Shown: positions 8,239 to 16,297, numbered from the stretch's first letter. The stretch: DNA of 64,000 nucleotides from Aldehydirespirator sp965221215 (GCA_965221215.1 OZ244872.1:3286001-3350000); one strand, 5' to 3'. A program made the numbers and translations. Notes: generated from the sequence alone by a model not told the origin.

Positions 8239-8964
8239 ATGATTGTCTGGTACTGGTCTGTGAAGGGCGGCGTCGGCACGTCGGTGGTGGCGGCCGCAAC
8301 CGCCATCCGCCTCGCTTCGGATGACCGCGAGGCCACGCTGGTGGACCTCACCGGCGACCAGCCCGCCCTGTTGGGCATGGTCGCCGGCGCCGCGCCGTCG
8401 GAGCCCGGCATCGGCGACTGGGTGGCCGCCGGCGACGGTGTGGCGGCCGACGCCATCGGCAGGCTGCTCGAGGACGTGGCCCCCGGCCTGAGACTGCTCC
8501 GACAGGGCACTCAGCCCGCGCTGGCGGCCCGCGCCGAGGTCCGCTCCAGCCCGCCTCCCACGGTCGAGTCGAGCCCTGAACGCGGACCCCAGCCGGCGCT
8601 CGGGCGGCGCAGGCTGGTGCTGGCCCTCGAAGTGCTGGCCCGGATTGGTCCGGTGGTGGTGGACGCGGGGCTCGACCCGTTCGAGATGCGGTCCGATCTC
8701 GGCTCGCAGCACCGGCCGGTGTGCGTGCTGCGGTCCTGCTATCTCGCCCTCACCCGGGCCCAGCAGGTGCGGGGACCCTACGACCGGGTGGTTCTTGTGG
8801 AAGAGCCGGGCCGGGCCCTGCGATGCCGCGATGTGGCCTCCGCAGTGGGCGCCTCCACCGTTGAGCGGGTGGCCTGGGATCCCCGCGTGGCCCGGTCCGT
8901 CGACGCAGGGACCATCGTGAGCATGCTCCCGCCGCCGCTGCGGCGCTTCGAGCTTCCGGCATGA
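8239..8964 (+). CDS. tadZ: TadZ/CpaE-like MinD-family pilus protein
   Basis: 241 residues. A deviant Walker A (KGGVGTS) lies at the very N-terminus after a hydrophobic strand, as in MinD/ParA-like proteins, and VVVDAGLDPFEM is the Walker B-like strand. In Tad systems TadZ/CpaE localises the secretion machine at the inner membrane. I start at ATG 8239 because GGGAGG at 8228-8233 is well placed and the family starts right at this strand; an upstream in-frame start would add 20 residues. The middle (residues about 95-125) is Pro/Ser/Arg-rich and probably disordered. Its stop overlaps tadA (ATGA). Confidence 0.75.
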   Translation: MIVWYWSVKGGVGTSVVAAATAIRLASDDREATLVDLTGDQPALLGMVAGAAPSEPGIGDWVAAGDGVAADAIGRLLEDVAPGLRLLRQGTQPALAARAEVRSSPPPTVESSPERGPQPALGRRRLVLALEVLARIGPVVVDAGLDPFEMRSDLGSQHRPVCVLRSCYLALTRAQQVRGPYDRVVLVEEPGRALRCRDVASAVGASTVERVAWDPRVARSVDAGTIVSMLPPPLRRFELPA

Positions 8965-10079
8965 CCGCCGCCGCGCTGGTCGAGGCCGTGCACCGCAGGG
9001 TGATCGACACCATGGCCGAGGTCCCGATGCCGGCGGTGGACATCGCCGGCATCGTTCGCGCCCTGGCCCCGCTCGCCCCGACCGACGAGGTGGACGACGT
9101 GGTGGCCCGGGTGGCAGCCCGCGTTCACGGCCTGGGTCCGTTGGAGCCGCTGCTCGCCGATGCGTCGGTGAGCGAGGTGATGGTCAACGGTCCGGGGCCG
9201 GTGTGGGTGGAGCGGGGCGGGGCCGTGAGTCCCAGCGAGGTGTCGCTGGACCGGGCCGCAGTCGATCTGGTCATCGAGCGGATCGTCGCTCCGCTGGGCC
9301 GTCGGGTTGATCAGCTGACCCCCTGCGTGGACGGTCGCCTGCCCGACGGCTCCCGGGTGCATGTAGCGGTGCCGCCGGTGGCGGTGGACGGTCCCTATGT
9401 GACGATCCGCCGCTTCGTGGTTCTCGAGGTGGCGCTCGACATGTTCGCCGGCCCGCCGGTGGTGGCCCTGCTGGAGCAGCTGGTCGACCGGGGGGCCAAC
9501 CTCGTGGTGAGCGGCGGCACGGGGGCGGGCAAGACCACCCTGCTTAACGCCTTGGCCGGCCGGGTGAGCCACCGGCAGCGGGTGATCACCATTGAAGATG
9601 CCGCCGAGTTGCAGCTTGACCACCCCCATGTGGTGAGGCTGGAGGCTCGGCCCGAGTCGCGCGAGGGCGGAGGGGCGGTGACGATCCGAGATCTTGTGCG
9701 CAACGCGCTGCGGATGCGCCCCGACCGGTTGGTAGTGGGAGAGGTGCGCGGCCCGGAGGCTCTCGACTTGTTGCATGCGCTCAATACCGGCCACGCCGGG
9801 TGCTTGTCCACGGTTCACGCCAACGGCCCCGTCGACGCGCTGCGCCGGCTGGCCGCGCTGGCCACCGCCGCGGACGAGCGCCTGGGCGTGGAGGCGGTGC
9901 GGGATCATGTAGCGGCCGCCATCGATGCCGTCGTTCACCTGGGACGATCCCCCGACGGCACCCGGCGGCTCGCCGCAGTGGCCGAGGTGACCGGCCACGA
10001 CCAAGTGCGCCGGCTGGCCGACGACTCCGAGGTCTGCTCGCCCCCGGCCCGGCCCGCCCGCCTGGAGTTTGGGCCATGA
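8961..10079 (+). CDS. tadA: Tad/Flp pilus assembly ATPase (CpaF/TadA)
   Basis: 372 residues of the type II/IV secretion ATPase family. The Walker A GGTGAGKTT is near residue 184, followed by the Asp box (ITIEDAAELQL), Walker B region (RPDRLVVGEVRGPEAL) and His box (GHAGCLSTVHANGP). The N-terminal ARVHGLGPLEPLLAD segment and the MVNGP strand are the usual CpaF N-domain. It powers polymerisation of the Flp pilin from the cytoplasmic face. It overlaps tadZ by 4 bp. Its stop forms ATGA with a mini-ORF that begins a triplicated stop-start junction leading into tadB. Confidence 0.93.
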   Translation: MTAAALVEAVHRRVIDTMAEVPMPAVDIAGIVRALAPLAPTDEVDDVVARVAARVHGLGPLEPLLADASVSEVMVNGPGPVWVERGGAVSPSEVSLDRAAVDLVIERIVAPLGRRVDQLTPCVDGRLPDGSRVHVAVPPVAVDGPYVTIRRFVVLEVALDMFAGPPVVALLEQLVDRGANLVVSGGTGAGKTTLLNALAGRVSHRQRVITIEDAAELQLDHPHVVRLEARPESREGGGAVTIRDLVRNALRMRPDRLVVGEVRGPEALDLLHALNTGHAGCLSTVHANGPVDALRRLAALATAADERLGVEAVRDHVAAAIDAVVHLGRSPDGTRRLAAVAEVTGHDQVRRLADDSEVCSPPARPARLEFGP

Positions 10080-10111
10080 CTGCGGTCGTGCCGGAGGCGG
10101 TTGGGCTGTGA
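10076..10111 (+). other. Coupled mini-ORF 1 of tadA-tadB junction
   Basis: It encodes MTAVVPEAVGL. The start overlaps the tadA stop (ATGA), and the stop overlaps the next GTG (GTGA). It is probably a by-product of tandem duplication that keeps translational coupling; a function for the peptide is not implied. Confidence 0.4.
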
Positions 10112-10146
10112 CTGCGGTGTTCGATGCTGAGAGGGTCGGGCTGTGA
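10108..10146 (+). other. Coupled mini-ORF 2 of tadA-tadB junction
   Basis: It encodes MTAVFDAERVGL, starts on GTGA with mini-ORF 1 and ends on GTGA with tadB, whose own product starts MTAVLVAG. The shared MTAV start shows common origin. Confidence 0.4.
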
Positions 10147-10826
10147 CTGCGGTGCTGGTGGCTGGGCTCGTGTTTATGGCGCTGATGCCTGATCTGCCCA
10201 TGGCGCGGCCCCGGGGGCGCGCTGCGAGCCGGACCTGGCTGCGGCGCGCCGTGCCGGCTCGGCTGCTGGCCGCGGTGTGGCGCTGGGCGGGCCGCTCCGA
10301 ACAGGCCGACGCGGTGCCCCAAGCCCTTGAACTGACGGCTCGGGCGCTGCGCTCGGGCGCCTCGGTGTTGACCGCGGTTGACAGCGCCGCGTCCGAGCTG
10401 CCCGCGACCGGCCTGCGCCAGGTGGTGCGCCGGGTGCGGGGAGGGTTGAGCCTCGCCGAGGCTCTCGATCACTGGGTCGGCGGCGCATCCGAGCGCCAGA
10501 CCGCTGCCGCCCTGCTGGTGCTGGGACACGCCTCCGGCGCGGCGATGGCCGCCAGCCTCGACCGCGCCGCTGCGTCGTTGCGCCAGCGTCGGGCCCTCGA
10601 CGACGAGATCCGTGCCCTCACCGCCCAGACCCGCACCTCCGCGGTGGTCGTGGCGGCCGCCCCGGCCGGATTCGCGGTGATCGTCACCCTCATCGACCGC
10701 GACGCCCTCAGCGGGCTGGTATCCACGCCGATAGGACTCGTGTCGCTGGGCCTCGGACTGGTGTTGGAAGGCCTGGGCCTCTGGTGGATGGCCCGCCTGT
10801 GCCGGGGGGTGGGCCAATGGGCGTGA
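10143..10826 (+). CDS. tadB: Tad pilus inner-membrane platform protein (TadB-like)
   Basis: 227 residues with an N-terminal membrane segment (VLVAGLVFMALMP), a central T2SSF-type cytoplasmic domain (ALELTARALRSGASVLTAV to the LDDEIRALTAQTRTSA region) and two C-terminal membrane segments ending in a short tail. TadB and TadC form the membrane platform on which TadA acts. The GTG start is the third copy of a duplicated start region. The tail overlaps the start of tadC. Confidence 0.8.
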   Translation: MTAVLVAGLVFMALMPDLPMARPRGRAASRTWLRRAVPARLLAAVWRWAGRSEQADAVPQALELTARALRSGASVLTAVDSAASELPATGLRQVVRRVRGGLSLAEALDHWVGGASERQTAAALLVLGHASGAAMAASLDRAAASLRQRRALDDEIRALTAQTRTSAVVVAAAPAGFAVIVTLIDRDALSGLVSTPIGLVSLGLGLVLEGLGLWWMARLCRGVGQWA

Positions 10827-11596
10827 GCCTCGCCGCGGCTGCCGCGGCCGTGCTGGTGCTAGCCGTGCTCGACGTGACCGCGGCCTCAAGCCGCAGCGTG
10901 CGCCGCAGGCTGCGCCGCGCCGACCGACCCACTCGCCGCGTTCTCACAAGTGCGCTGTCGAGGTTGGGCCGCTGGCTGTCGAGAGGCACCGCAGATCCCG
11001 AGGACGAGGCTCTCGGCGGCATCGCAGCCCTTGCCGTCGTGATCGCGGCGGCAACGCTGGGTGCGGTGGCAGGCATCGCCGCGTTGTTGGCGGCGGCGGG
11101 CACGATCGTCGCCCGCCGCCGATCCCGACAGCGCCAGCGCGTCATGAGGATCGACCGTCACCTGCCCGAGGTGATCGATCTGCTGGGCCTGGTGGTCGGA
11201 GCGGGCCGGCCCACGGTGTCGGCTCTGGCCGACGTCGGTCCCCGAGTGGCCGAGCCGTTCCGGTCCGAGCTGTTGGCGGTGGTGCGGCGCACCGCCGCCG
11301 GGGAGCCGTTCGTCGACGCGGTGCGGAGGCTGCGAGACAGCCTCGGCCCCAGCGTGTCGCCGGTGGTGCATGCCGTCACCGCGGCCGAGATCGACGGCAC
11401 GCCGCTGCGGCCGGCCCTACAGCGGGCCGCCGACGAGGCCCATCGGCGGCGCCACATGCGGGCCCAGGAGGCCGCCCGGCGAGTTCCGGTGCTGATGCTG
11501 TTCCCGCTGGTGTTCTGCGTGCTGCCCGCCTTCTGTCTGCTGACGGTGGTCCCGCTGCTGGTGGGAACCGTCTCCGAGCTGAGCTTCCCGCCATGA
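10817..11596 (+). CDS. tadC: Tad pilus inner-membrane platform protein (TadC-like)
   Basis: 259 residues. It has an N-terminal hydrophobic helix, a second hydrophobic pair (residues about 70-100), the T2SSF segment with HLPEVIDLLGLVVGAG, and a strongly hydrophobic C-terminus (LMLFPLVFCVLPAFCLL). It is the partner of TadB in the platform. ATG 10817 overlaps tadB by 10 bp; the in-frame GTG 10823 would give the 4-bp GTGA overlap common in this genome and is equally possible. Confidence 0.8.
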   Translation: MGVSLAAAAAAVLVLAVLDVTAASSRSVRRRLRRADRPTRRVLTSALSRLGRWLSRGTADPEDEALGGIAALAVVIAAATLGAVAGIAALLAAAGTIVARRRSRQRQRVMRIDRHLPEVIDLLGLVVGAGRPTVSALADVGPRVAEPFRSELLAVVRRTAAGEPFVDAVRRLRDSLGPSVSPVVHAVTAAEIDGTPLRPALQRAADEAHRRRHMRAQEAARRVPVLMLFPLVFCVLPAFCLLTVVPLLVGTVSELSFPP

Positions 11597-11633
11597 CTGG
11601 CGCCAGCCGATGCCTGTCAGCCGATTGCATACG

Positions 11634-11642
11634 AAAGGAGAG
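11634..11642 (+). promoter_or_regulatory. Strong ribosome binding site of the pilin gene
   Basis: AAAGGAGAG lies 4 bases before ATG 11646. It is the strongest Shine-Dalgarno of the locus, fitting the high pilin demand, and it decides the start against an in-frame GTG-type start further upstream at 11610. Confidence 0.6.
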
Positions 11643-11645
11643 ATC

Positions 11646-11858
11646 ATGTTCCTGCGCATTTTCACGGTGCTGGTGACGCGCGGCAGCTTGGCGCGCCGCC
11701 GGCTCGACGAGCGGGGCCAGACCACCGCCGAGTACGCCCTGGTGCTGGTGGGCGCGGCCGCAGTGGCAGTGCTGTTGCTGACCTGGGCCACCGGCTCGGG
11801 CCGGATCGCCTGGCTGCTCGACAAGATGGTCGACACCATCGCCAACATGGTCAACTGA
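11646..11858 (+). CDS. Flp-type pilin precursor
   Basis: 70 residues: a basic leader (LARRRLDERGQ), then TTAEYALVLVGAAAVAVLL, the hydrophobic stretch of class III prepilins with the Glu at position +4/+5 after the cleavage Gly and a following Tyr. A prepilin peptidase (not in this window) should cut after Gly. The mature subunit would be about 45 residues, as usual for Flp pilins. It follows tadC with a strong ribosome binding site and precedes tadE. Confidence 0.85.
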   Translation: MFLRIFTVLVTRGSLARRRLDERGQTTAEYALVLVGAAAVAVLLLTWATGSGRIAWLLDKMVDTIANMVN

Positions 11859-11861
11859 CCG

Positions 11862-12290
11862 GTGGGTGCCGCTCGGCCCTTGCTCCGCGCGCGGCCACAC
11901 CCGACCGGAGGACCTGCCGGCGTCGGGCCGCGGCGGTCGAGGCAGGCGGGACAGGCGACGGTTGAGTTCGCTCTGGTGATGCCGTTCTTCGCGCTGCTGC
12001 TGCTGGCCGTCGTGCAGGTGGGTCTGCTGGTGCGGACTCGGGTGCTGGTCACCCACTCGGCCCGGGAGGCGGCCCGGGTGGCCGCGGTCGGCGCCAACGA
12101 CGGCGAGGTGCGCTCGGCCGCAGTGGCGGCGGCCGATCTTCACCCTGGGCGCCTGGTGGTGGAGGTGCGACGAGCCGACGGCAAGGCGACGGTCCGGCTG
12201 CGCTACACCGATCCCACCGACGTGCCGCTGGTGGGGCCTCTGGTGGGGGACGCAGTGTTCGAGGCCCGAGCCACCATGCGCCTCGAGTAG
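11862..12290 (+). CDS. tadE: TadE-like pseudopilin
   Basis: 142 residues from GTG 11862. After a basic leader comes GQATVEFALVMPFFALLLLAVVQ, the TadE signature (Gly, Glu at +5, hydrophobic helix), and an AREAARVAAVG stretch typical of TadE/TadG proteins. The remainder is a small extracytoplasmic domain with beta strands. It is thought to be a minor pseudopilin of the Tad pilus. The end CCTCGAGTAGCG is repeated 20 bp later (12282-12293 and 12302-12313), a small duplication of the stop region. Confidence 0.82.
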   Translation: MGAARPLLRARPHPTGGPAGVGPRRSRQAGQATVEFALVMPFFALLLLAVVQVGLLVRTRVLVTHSAREAARVAAVGANDGEVRSAAVAAADLHPGRLVVEVRRADGKATVRLRYTDPTDVPLVGPLVGDAVFEARATMRLE

Positions 12291-12350
12291 CGGCTCGCGC
12301 CACCTCGAGTAGCGCCGAGTCGATCCTCTCAGGCGGTACCGTCTTGTCTT

Positions 12351-12722
12351 GTGTCCGTCACGATCCGGCGCTGCGAGAAGCCGCCTTGGACCGTGCTGAG
12401 CGTCGGCGGCGACCTCGATGTCGTCGGGGCCCCGGACCTGCGCCAGGCGGTGGTGGCCGCGGTAGCCGAGGGCGCCCGCCTGCTGGCCCTCGACCTGTCG
12501 AGCCTGGACTTCGTCGACTCGTTCGGCATCGGCGCGGTGGTCGGCGCGCTCAAACGGCTGCGCCAGCGGGGCGGCGACCTGGCGGTGGTGTGCCCGACGC
12601 CGCGCATCCGCCGGGTGTTCGAGATCTGCGACCTCGACAAGATCCTGGCCCTTCACGACTCCATCGACCGCGTCGGCTCGATCGAGCCGACCGGAAGCAA
12701 GGCCGAGTCGAGACGGCCATGA
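12351..12722 (+). CDS. STAS-domain anti-sigma factor antagonist
   Basis: 123 residues covering one STAS domain. LDLSSLDFVDSFGIGAVVGAL contains the DS dipeptide whose Ser is phosphorylated in SpoIIAA/RsbV proteins. When unphosphorylated it would bind and block the kinase encoded next, releasing a sigma factor. The GTG start is used; a TACCGT -10-like box is 14 bases ahead. The stop overlaps the kinase gene by 4 bp. No sigma factor gene is adjacent, so the target may be elsewhere. Confidence 0.85.
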   Translation: MSVTIRRCEKPPWTVLSVGGDLDVVGAPDLRQAVVAAVAEGARLLALDLSSLDFVDSFGIGAVVGALKRLRQRGGDLAVVCPTPRIRRVFEICDLDKILALHDSIDRVGSIEPTGSKAESRRP

Positions 12723-13156
12723 GCGGCCGCGTCGAAATCGAGATCCCGGCCCGGGCCGACTACGTGTCGCTGGTGCGGCTCGTGGTGGCCGCCGCCGCCG
12801 AGCTGGAGTCCGGCCTGGATCCGCCTCGGGTCGACGATCTGCGGGTGGCCGTGTCGGAGGCCACCACCAACGCCATACAGGCCCACATCCGCTCGGGATG
12901 CACCCATCCCGTGAGGGTGTGCTGCCAGTGTGCCGATCAGGCGGTGTCGGTGACGGTCAGCGACTGTGGACCCGGCTTCGATGTGGAGGCACTGCCGGAG
13001 ATGCCGCCGCCAGACTCCCCGGCCCGGCTCGGCCGCGAGTCCGGGATGGGGATCTCGATCATCCGGGCCCTGTCCGACAGTGTGGACATCAGATCCGGCC
13101 CCCAGGGAACCGAGCTGCACCTCGTGCTGGGTCAGCGCCAGCCCGCCGACACCTGA
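12719..13156 (+). CDS. Anti-sigma factor serine kinase (HATPase, RsbW-like)
   Basis: 145 residues with the GHKL/HATPase fold: N box (LRVAVSEATTNAIQAH), G1 box (VSDCGPGFDV) and G2 box (GRESGMGISIIRALSD). It pairs with the STAS protein, ATGA overlap. Such kinases bind a sigma factor and phosphorylate the antagonist. It is followed by a convergent end of the mrp operon. Two Cys-rich turns (SGCTHPVRVCCQCADQ) are unusual in the middle strand. Confidence 0.88.
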   Translation: MSGRVEIEIPARADYVSLVRLVVAAAAELESGLDPPRVDDLRVAVSEATTNAIQAHIRSGCTHPVRVCCQCADQAVSVTVSDCGPGFDVEALPEMPPPDSPARLGRESGMGISIIRALSDSVDIRSGPQGTELHLVLGQRQPADT

Positions 13157-13207
13157 CGGAGGCAGATCGAATAGGCGCGCAGCCGAGCCGCGCCGCTGGC
13201 GTGGACG

Positions 13208-13531
13208 TCAGGCACCGTGCTGCTCGTCGGCGCCCAGGTCGTCTTGGGCTAAGTGGTCGATTCTGTCGGTGCGATGCACGGCTCGCAGCAGCAGGTGGGC
13301 CACGATCGGCAGCGTGAGGATCATGGCGCCCGCCGCGATGGCCAGGTAGGCGAACCCGCGCCAGCCGAGCAGGGGAGCGGCCCCGACCGACATCAGCAGC
13401 AGCGACACCGGGCTGGCCTTGCCGGCGGCCTGGATCCGGGCGAACGGCGTCGAGAATCGCAGCAGCCCGATGCCGGCCAGCACGGCGATGGCCGCACCGG
13501 CCACCATCACCAGTTCGGCGACGACCCTCAT
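13208..13531 (-). CDS. mrpG: Na+/H+ antiporter subunit MrpG
   Basis: 107 residues with three hydrophobic helices, and GIGLLRFSTPFARIQAAGKAS, the MnhG/MrpG signature. It is the last gene of mrpABCDEFG, in the canonical order. The ATG overlaps mrpF by 4 bp. The tail is acidic (DDLGADEQHGA). Confidence 0.9.
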   Translation of the reverse strand: MRVVAELVMVAGAAIAVLAGIGLLRFSTPFARIQAAGKASPVSLLLMSVGAAPLLGWRGFAYLAIAAGAMILTLPIVAHLLLRAVHRTDRIDHLAQDDLGADEQHGA

Positions 13532-13803
13532 GGCGCAGCCCTGTCGTTCGCGCCGTCGGCGTCGCGCTCCAGGAAGCGGCTGGCCGCGAACGTCCCCGCC
13601 AGCCCGACCAGGGCGATCACGGTGATGATCGGCAGAAGGGCGAGGCTGTCGCGGGCGGTGGCGTCGATGACGATGCCCCCGGCCAGAGAGACCAGGGCCA
13701 CCTCCACGCCGATCACCCGGTCGGCCAGGCTCGGGCCGCGCAGCACCCGGTAGAGAGCGCAGAGCCCCGAAGCCGCGAATCCGGCCGCGGCCAGCGCGAT
13801 CAT
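13528..13803 (-). CDS. mrpF: Na+/H+ antiporter subunit MrpF
   Basis: 91 residues, three membrane helices, with LRGPSLADRVIGVEVA, the MrpF signature containing the conserved Asp. The ATG at 13803 overlaps the stop of a 23-codon mini-ORF (ATGA) rather than mrpE directly. The mini-ORF starts with a sequence resembling the MrpF N-terminus. Confidence 0.9.
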   Translation of the reverse strand: MIALAAAGFAASGLCALYRVLRGPSLADRVIGVEVALVSLAGGIVIDATARDSLALLPIITVIALVGLAGTFAASRFLERDADGANDRAAP

Positions 13804-13871
13804 CTTGCGCCCCCCGCGGCGACCGGCATGCTGTGGGGGCCTCGGGCCAATCCAGCGACTACAGCCATCAT
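13800..13871 (-). other. Coupled mini-ORF bridging mrpE and mrpF
   Basis: Encodes 23 residues starting MMAVVAGLARG, comparable to MIALAAAGFAASG of MrpF, and ending GGAR, comparable to the MGAR end of MrpE. Both junctions read GC(G/A)AGATGAT. This looks like a tandem duplication across the stop-start junction. Translation would pass through it by two ATGA overlaps. Confidence 0.45.
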
Positions 13872-14377
13872 CTCGCCCCCATGGGATTGGAGGTTGGCAG
13901 GGCCGCGCAGGCCAGCCTGGCCAGCTCGTGGGCGTGGGCCACCGTCTCGGCGCGCAGGCGACCGTGTAGGAGGTGTATGTAGTAGCGGCCCACCGATCGG
14001 TCGACGTCCACCACCGCCGTCCCCGGACTGAGGGTGATCGACGCCGACAGCAGCAGCATGTGCTCGCTGCCGGTGGCGGGCAGGTCGACCGCGACGATGA
14101 CCTCCTCGGTGCCGTCGTTGGGGGTGGCGATCTCGATGGCCACATTGATGGTGGAGCGGGCGAGGTCGCCCAAGACCAGCCAAGCAAACTTGAGCAGGGG
14201 CCGAAAGCGGATCACCCGACGGGCCGTCGGCGCCCTGTCGGTGGCCAGCACCACCACCGACAGGGCCAGACCGGATGCCAGGTTGGCGATCGACACCGAT
14301 CCCCACAGGCCGCACCACACCATAACGAGGCCGGCCGTGGTCGCGGCCCGCCGGGGCATCCCAGGGAATCGCCTCAT
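13868..14377 (-). CDS. mrpE: Na+/H+ antiporter subunit MrpE
   Basis: 169 residues. N-terminal helices (TTAGLVMVWCGLWG; LALSVVVLATD) are followed by the cytoplasmic MrpE domain (LVLGDLARSTINVAIEIATP, a DVDRSVGRYYIHLLHG region). I start at ATG 14377 (MRRFPGM), because the bases upstream are a duplicated copy of the junction with mrpD; an ATG at 14416 would read through that copy. Confidence 0.88.
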   Translation of the reverse strand: MRRFPGMPRRAATTAGLVMVWCGLWGSVSIANLASGLALSVVVLATDRAPTARRVIRFRPLLKFAWLVLGDLARSTINVAIEIATPNDGTEEVIVAVDLPATGSEHMLLLSASITLSPGTAVVDVDRSVGRYYIHLLHGRLRAETVAHAHELARLACAALPTSNPMGAR

Positions 14378-14448
14378 GACTGGACCGCCGCGATGCAAGA
14401 AGCCGTCGGCGTCCACCAGGGGTGCAGCCCTCCGGAGTGGCGCCTCAC
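14374..14448 (-). other. Coupled mini-ORF bridging mrpD and mrpE
   Basis: Encodes 24 residues that begin MRRHSGG (compare MRRFPGM of MrpE) and end CIAAVQS (compare YIAAVRS, the end of MrpD). At the DNA level ATCGCGGCGGTCC, then A/G, then GTC, then A/G, then TGAGGCG occurs at both ends, 71 bp apart. It is a clear tandem duplication of the stop-start junction, with GTGA on one side and ATGA on the other. Confidence 0.55.
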
Positions 14449-15926
14449 GACCGGACCGCCGCGATGTAGGCCTCGGGATTGCGCAGGTCCTCGGCTGCCT
14501 CGGTGGAGAGGTCCAGCAGCGTTCCCGCGAACAGCGACACGGTCAGGGTGCCCGCCACCGCCAGCGCGGTGGCGGCATGCATGGTGTGCCTGCCCCGGCG
14601 CGGCGCGGGGCTGGGGCGGGGACCGTCGGCGGGCCTGCCCCAGAAGACCTCGTTCCAGATCTTGGCCATCGACATCAGGGTCAGGCCCCCGGCCACCAGC
14701 GCGGCCACCACGACCACGGTCTCGGCCTGGTCGATGGCGGCTGACACCACCGCCAGTTTGGCCACGAAGCCCGAGAAGGGCGGGATCCCGGCCAGGCTCA
14801 GAGCCGGTATTGCGAACATCACCGCCACCAGCGGCTCACGGCCGGCCAGACCGCCGGAGCGGTCCAGCGAGCTTGAGCCCTCATGGTTCTCGATCAGGCC
14901 GCCCACCAGGAACAGCACGGCCTTGACCGGCATGTGGTGGATCAAGAACAGGATGGCGCCGGCGGTGCCCGCCACGGTGAAGAGGCTGAGGCCCATGAAC
15001 ATGTAGCCGATCTGGCTGATGACGTGGAACGACAGGATGCGCTTCACGTCGGACTGGGCCAGCGCCCCGAGAACGCCGACCACCATGGTGAGGGCGGCCA
15101 CCAGCAGCATGATCGGCCCCAGGTCGTCCATCCCCATCAGATTGTGGAACCGGATCATCGAGTAGATCCCGACCTTGGTCAGCAAGCCGGCGAACACGGC
15201 GGTGATGGTGGTGGGGGCGGTGGGATACGAGTCCGGCAGCCAGCTGAACAGCGGGAACACCGCGGCCTTGGTGCCGAACACCACCAGGAACCAGGCGCCG
15301 ATACCGAGCCGGACCCCGTCCTCCAGCTGCGGGATCCGCTCGGCCAGCAGCGCCATGTTCACCGTGCCGGTGGCTGCGTACACGAAGGCCACGCCGAACA
15401 GGAACAGCGTCGAGGCCAGCAGGTTCATCACCACGTAGGTCATGCCGGCGCGGACCTGGCTGCGGTTGCCCTGATGGGTGAGCAGCACGTAGCTGGAGAC
15501 CAGGATCAGCTCGAAGGCGACGAAGAGGGTGAACAGGTCGCCGGTGAGAAAGGCCAGCGACACCCCGGAGGTGAGCACGCACAGCAACGGCCCGCTCGAG
15601 GTGGGATTGGCGGCCCACACCGTGCGGCGCTGGCCGATGGCGAAGATCTCCACCACGAAGATGATGGTCAGCGCCACCGGAAGGATCAGTGCCGCGAACA
15701 GGTCGGCCACCAAGACGATGCCGAGTTCGGGCGCCCATCCGCCGACCGCCACGGTATGGGTGCCGTCGCGGGCAACGGTCGCCAGCATGATGAGCGAGGC
15801 CAGCGCGGCCGAGCCCAGGCCGGCAAGCACGGCTATGTCGCGCCCGATGGGGATCGAGCGCACCGCCAGGCTGCAGGCCGCCGCCAGCAGCGGCGCCACG
15901 ATGGCGATGGAGATCAACGCTGTCAT
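14445..15926 (-). CDS. mrpD: Na+/H+ antiporter subunit MrpD
   Basis: 493 residues, about 14 hydrophobic helices, NuoN-like proton-conducting subunit. Seen: the conserved FELILVSSYVLL helix with Glu, PLFSWLPDSYPTAPTTITAVFAGLLTK (lumenal signature with the Lys), and the FLIHHMPVKAVLFLVGG region. It overlaps mrpC by 4 bp. Confidence 0.93.
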   Translation of the reverse strand: MTALISIAIVAPLLAAACSLAVRSIPIGRDIAVLAGLGSAALASLIMLATVARDGTHTVAVGGWAPELGIVLVADLFAALILPVALTIIFVVEIFAIGQRRTVWAANPTSSGPLLCVLTSGVSLAFLTGDLFTLFVAFELILVSSYVLLTHQGNRSQVRAGMTYVVMNLLASTLFLFGVAFVYAATGTVNMALLAERIPQLEDGVRLGIGAWFLVVFGTKAAVFPLFSWLPDSYPTAPTTITAVFAGLLTKVGIYSMIRFHNLMGMDDLGPIMLLVAALTMVVGVLGALAQSDVKRILSFHVISQIGYMFMGLSLFTVAGTAGAILFLIHHMPVKAVLFLVGGLIENHEGSSSLDRSGGLAGREPLVAVMFAIPALSLAGIPPFSGFVAKLAVVSAAIDQAETVVVVAALVAGGLTLMSMAKIWNEVFWGRPADGPRPSPAPRRGRHTMHAATALAVAGTLTVSLFAGTLLDLSTEAAEDLRNPEAYIAAVRS

Positions 15927-16297
15927 CGCGCCCCGGCCTCCCCGGCCCCCTCGGCGGCGGCGATGCGGCGGTCCTCGAGGTCGTCCTCCACCAGATCGTC
16001 GCCCGAGAGGGTCCGCTGGCGCCGGGCCAGCGCCAGCAGGAACAGCGTCAAGCCGAACGAGATCACGATGGCGGTCAGGGTCAGAGCCTGCGGCAGCGGG
16101 TTGGCCATGTCTTCCGGCGCGCCGCCGCCGGCGATGGGGGCCCGGCCGGCCCGGCCCCCGGCGGTGATCAGCGCCACCACGGTGGCGTGCCCCAGCAGGG
16201 AGTAGCCGAGGACGATCCGGCTCAGCGACCGCCCGGTCAACAGGTACAGCCCGACCGCGGTCAAACCGCCGACGGCCAGCAGCAGAGCGGCGTTCAC
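15923..16297 (-). CDS. mrpC: Na+/H+ antiporter subunit MrpC
   Basis: 124 residues, NuoK-like, three helices. GLYLLTGRSLSRIVLGYSLLGHA and NPLPQALTLTAIVI are the MrpC signatures. The start is GTG 16297, overlapping the mrpB stop (GTGA). The tail is charged (DDLVEDDLEDRR), longer than in most MrpC. Confidence 0.9.
   Translation of the reverse strand: MNAALLLAVGGLTAVGLYLLTGRSLSRIVLGYSLLGHATVVALITAGGRAGRAPIAGGGAPEDMANPLPQALTLTAIVISFGLTLFLLALARRQRTLSGDDLVEDDLEDRRIAAAEGAGEAGAR

Larger units (their letters stand above)
10060..10150 (+). repeat. Triplicated stop-start junction between tadA and tadB
   Basis: TGACTGCGGT occurs three times, each preceded by A or G that turns it into a start codon: ATG 10076, GTG 10108 and GTG 10143 (spacing 32 and 35 bp). 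The bases before each copy also match (GAGTTTGGGCC, GCGGTTGGGCT, AGGGTCGGGCT). The unit therefore spans the end of one reading frame and the beginning of the next. Third-base drift shows the copies are old. Confidence 0.8.
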
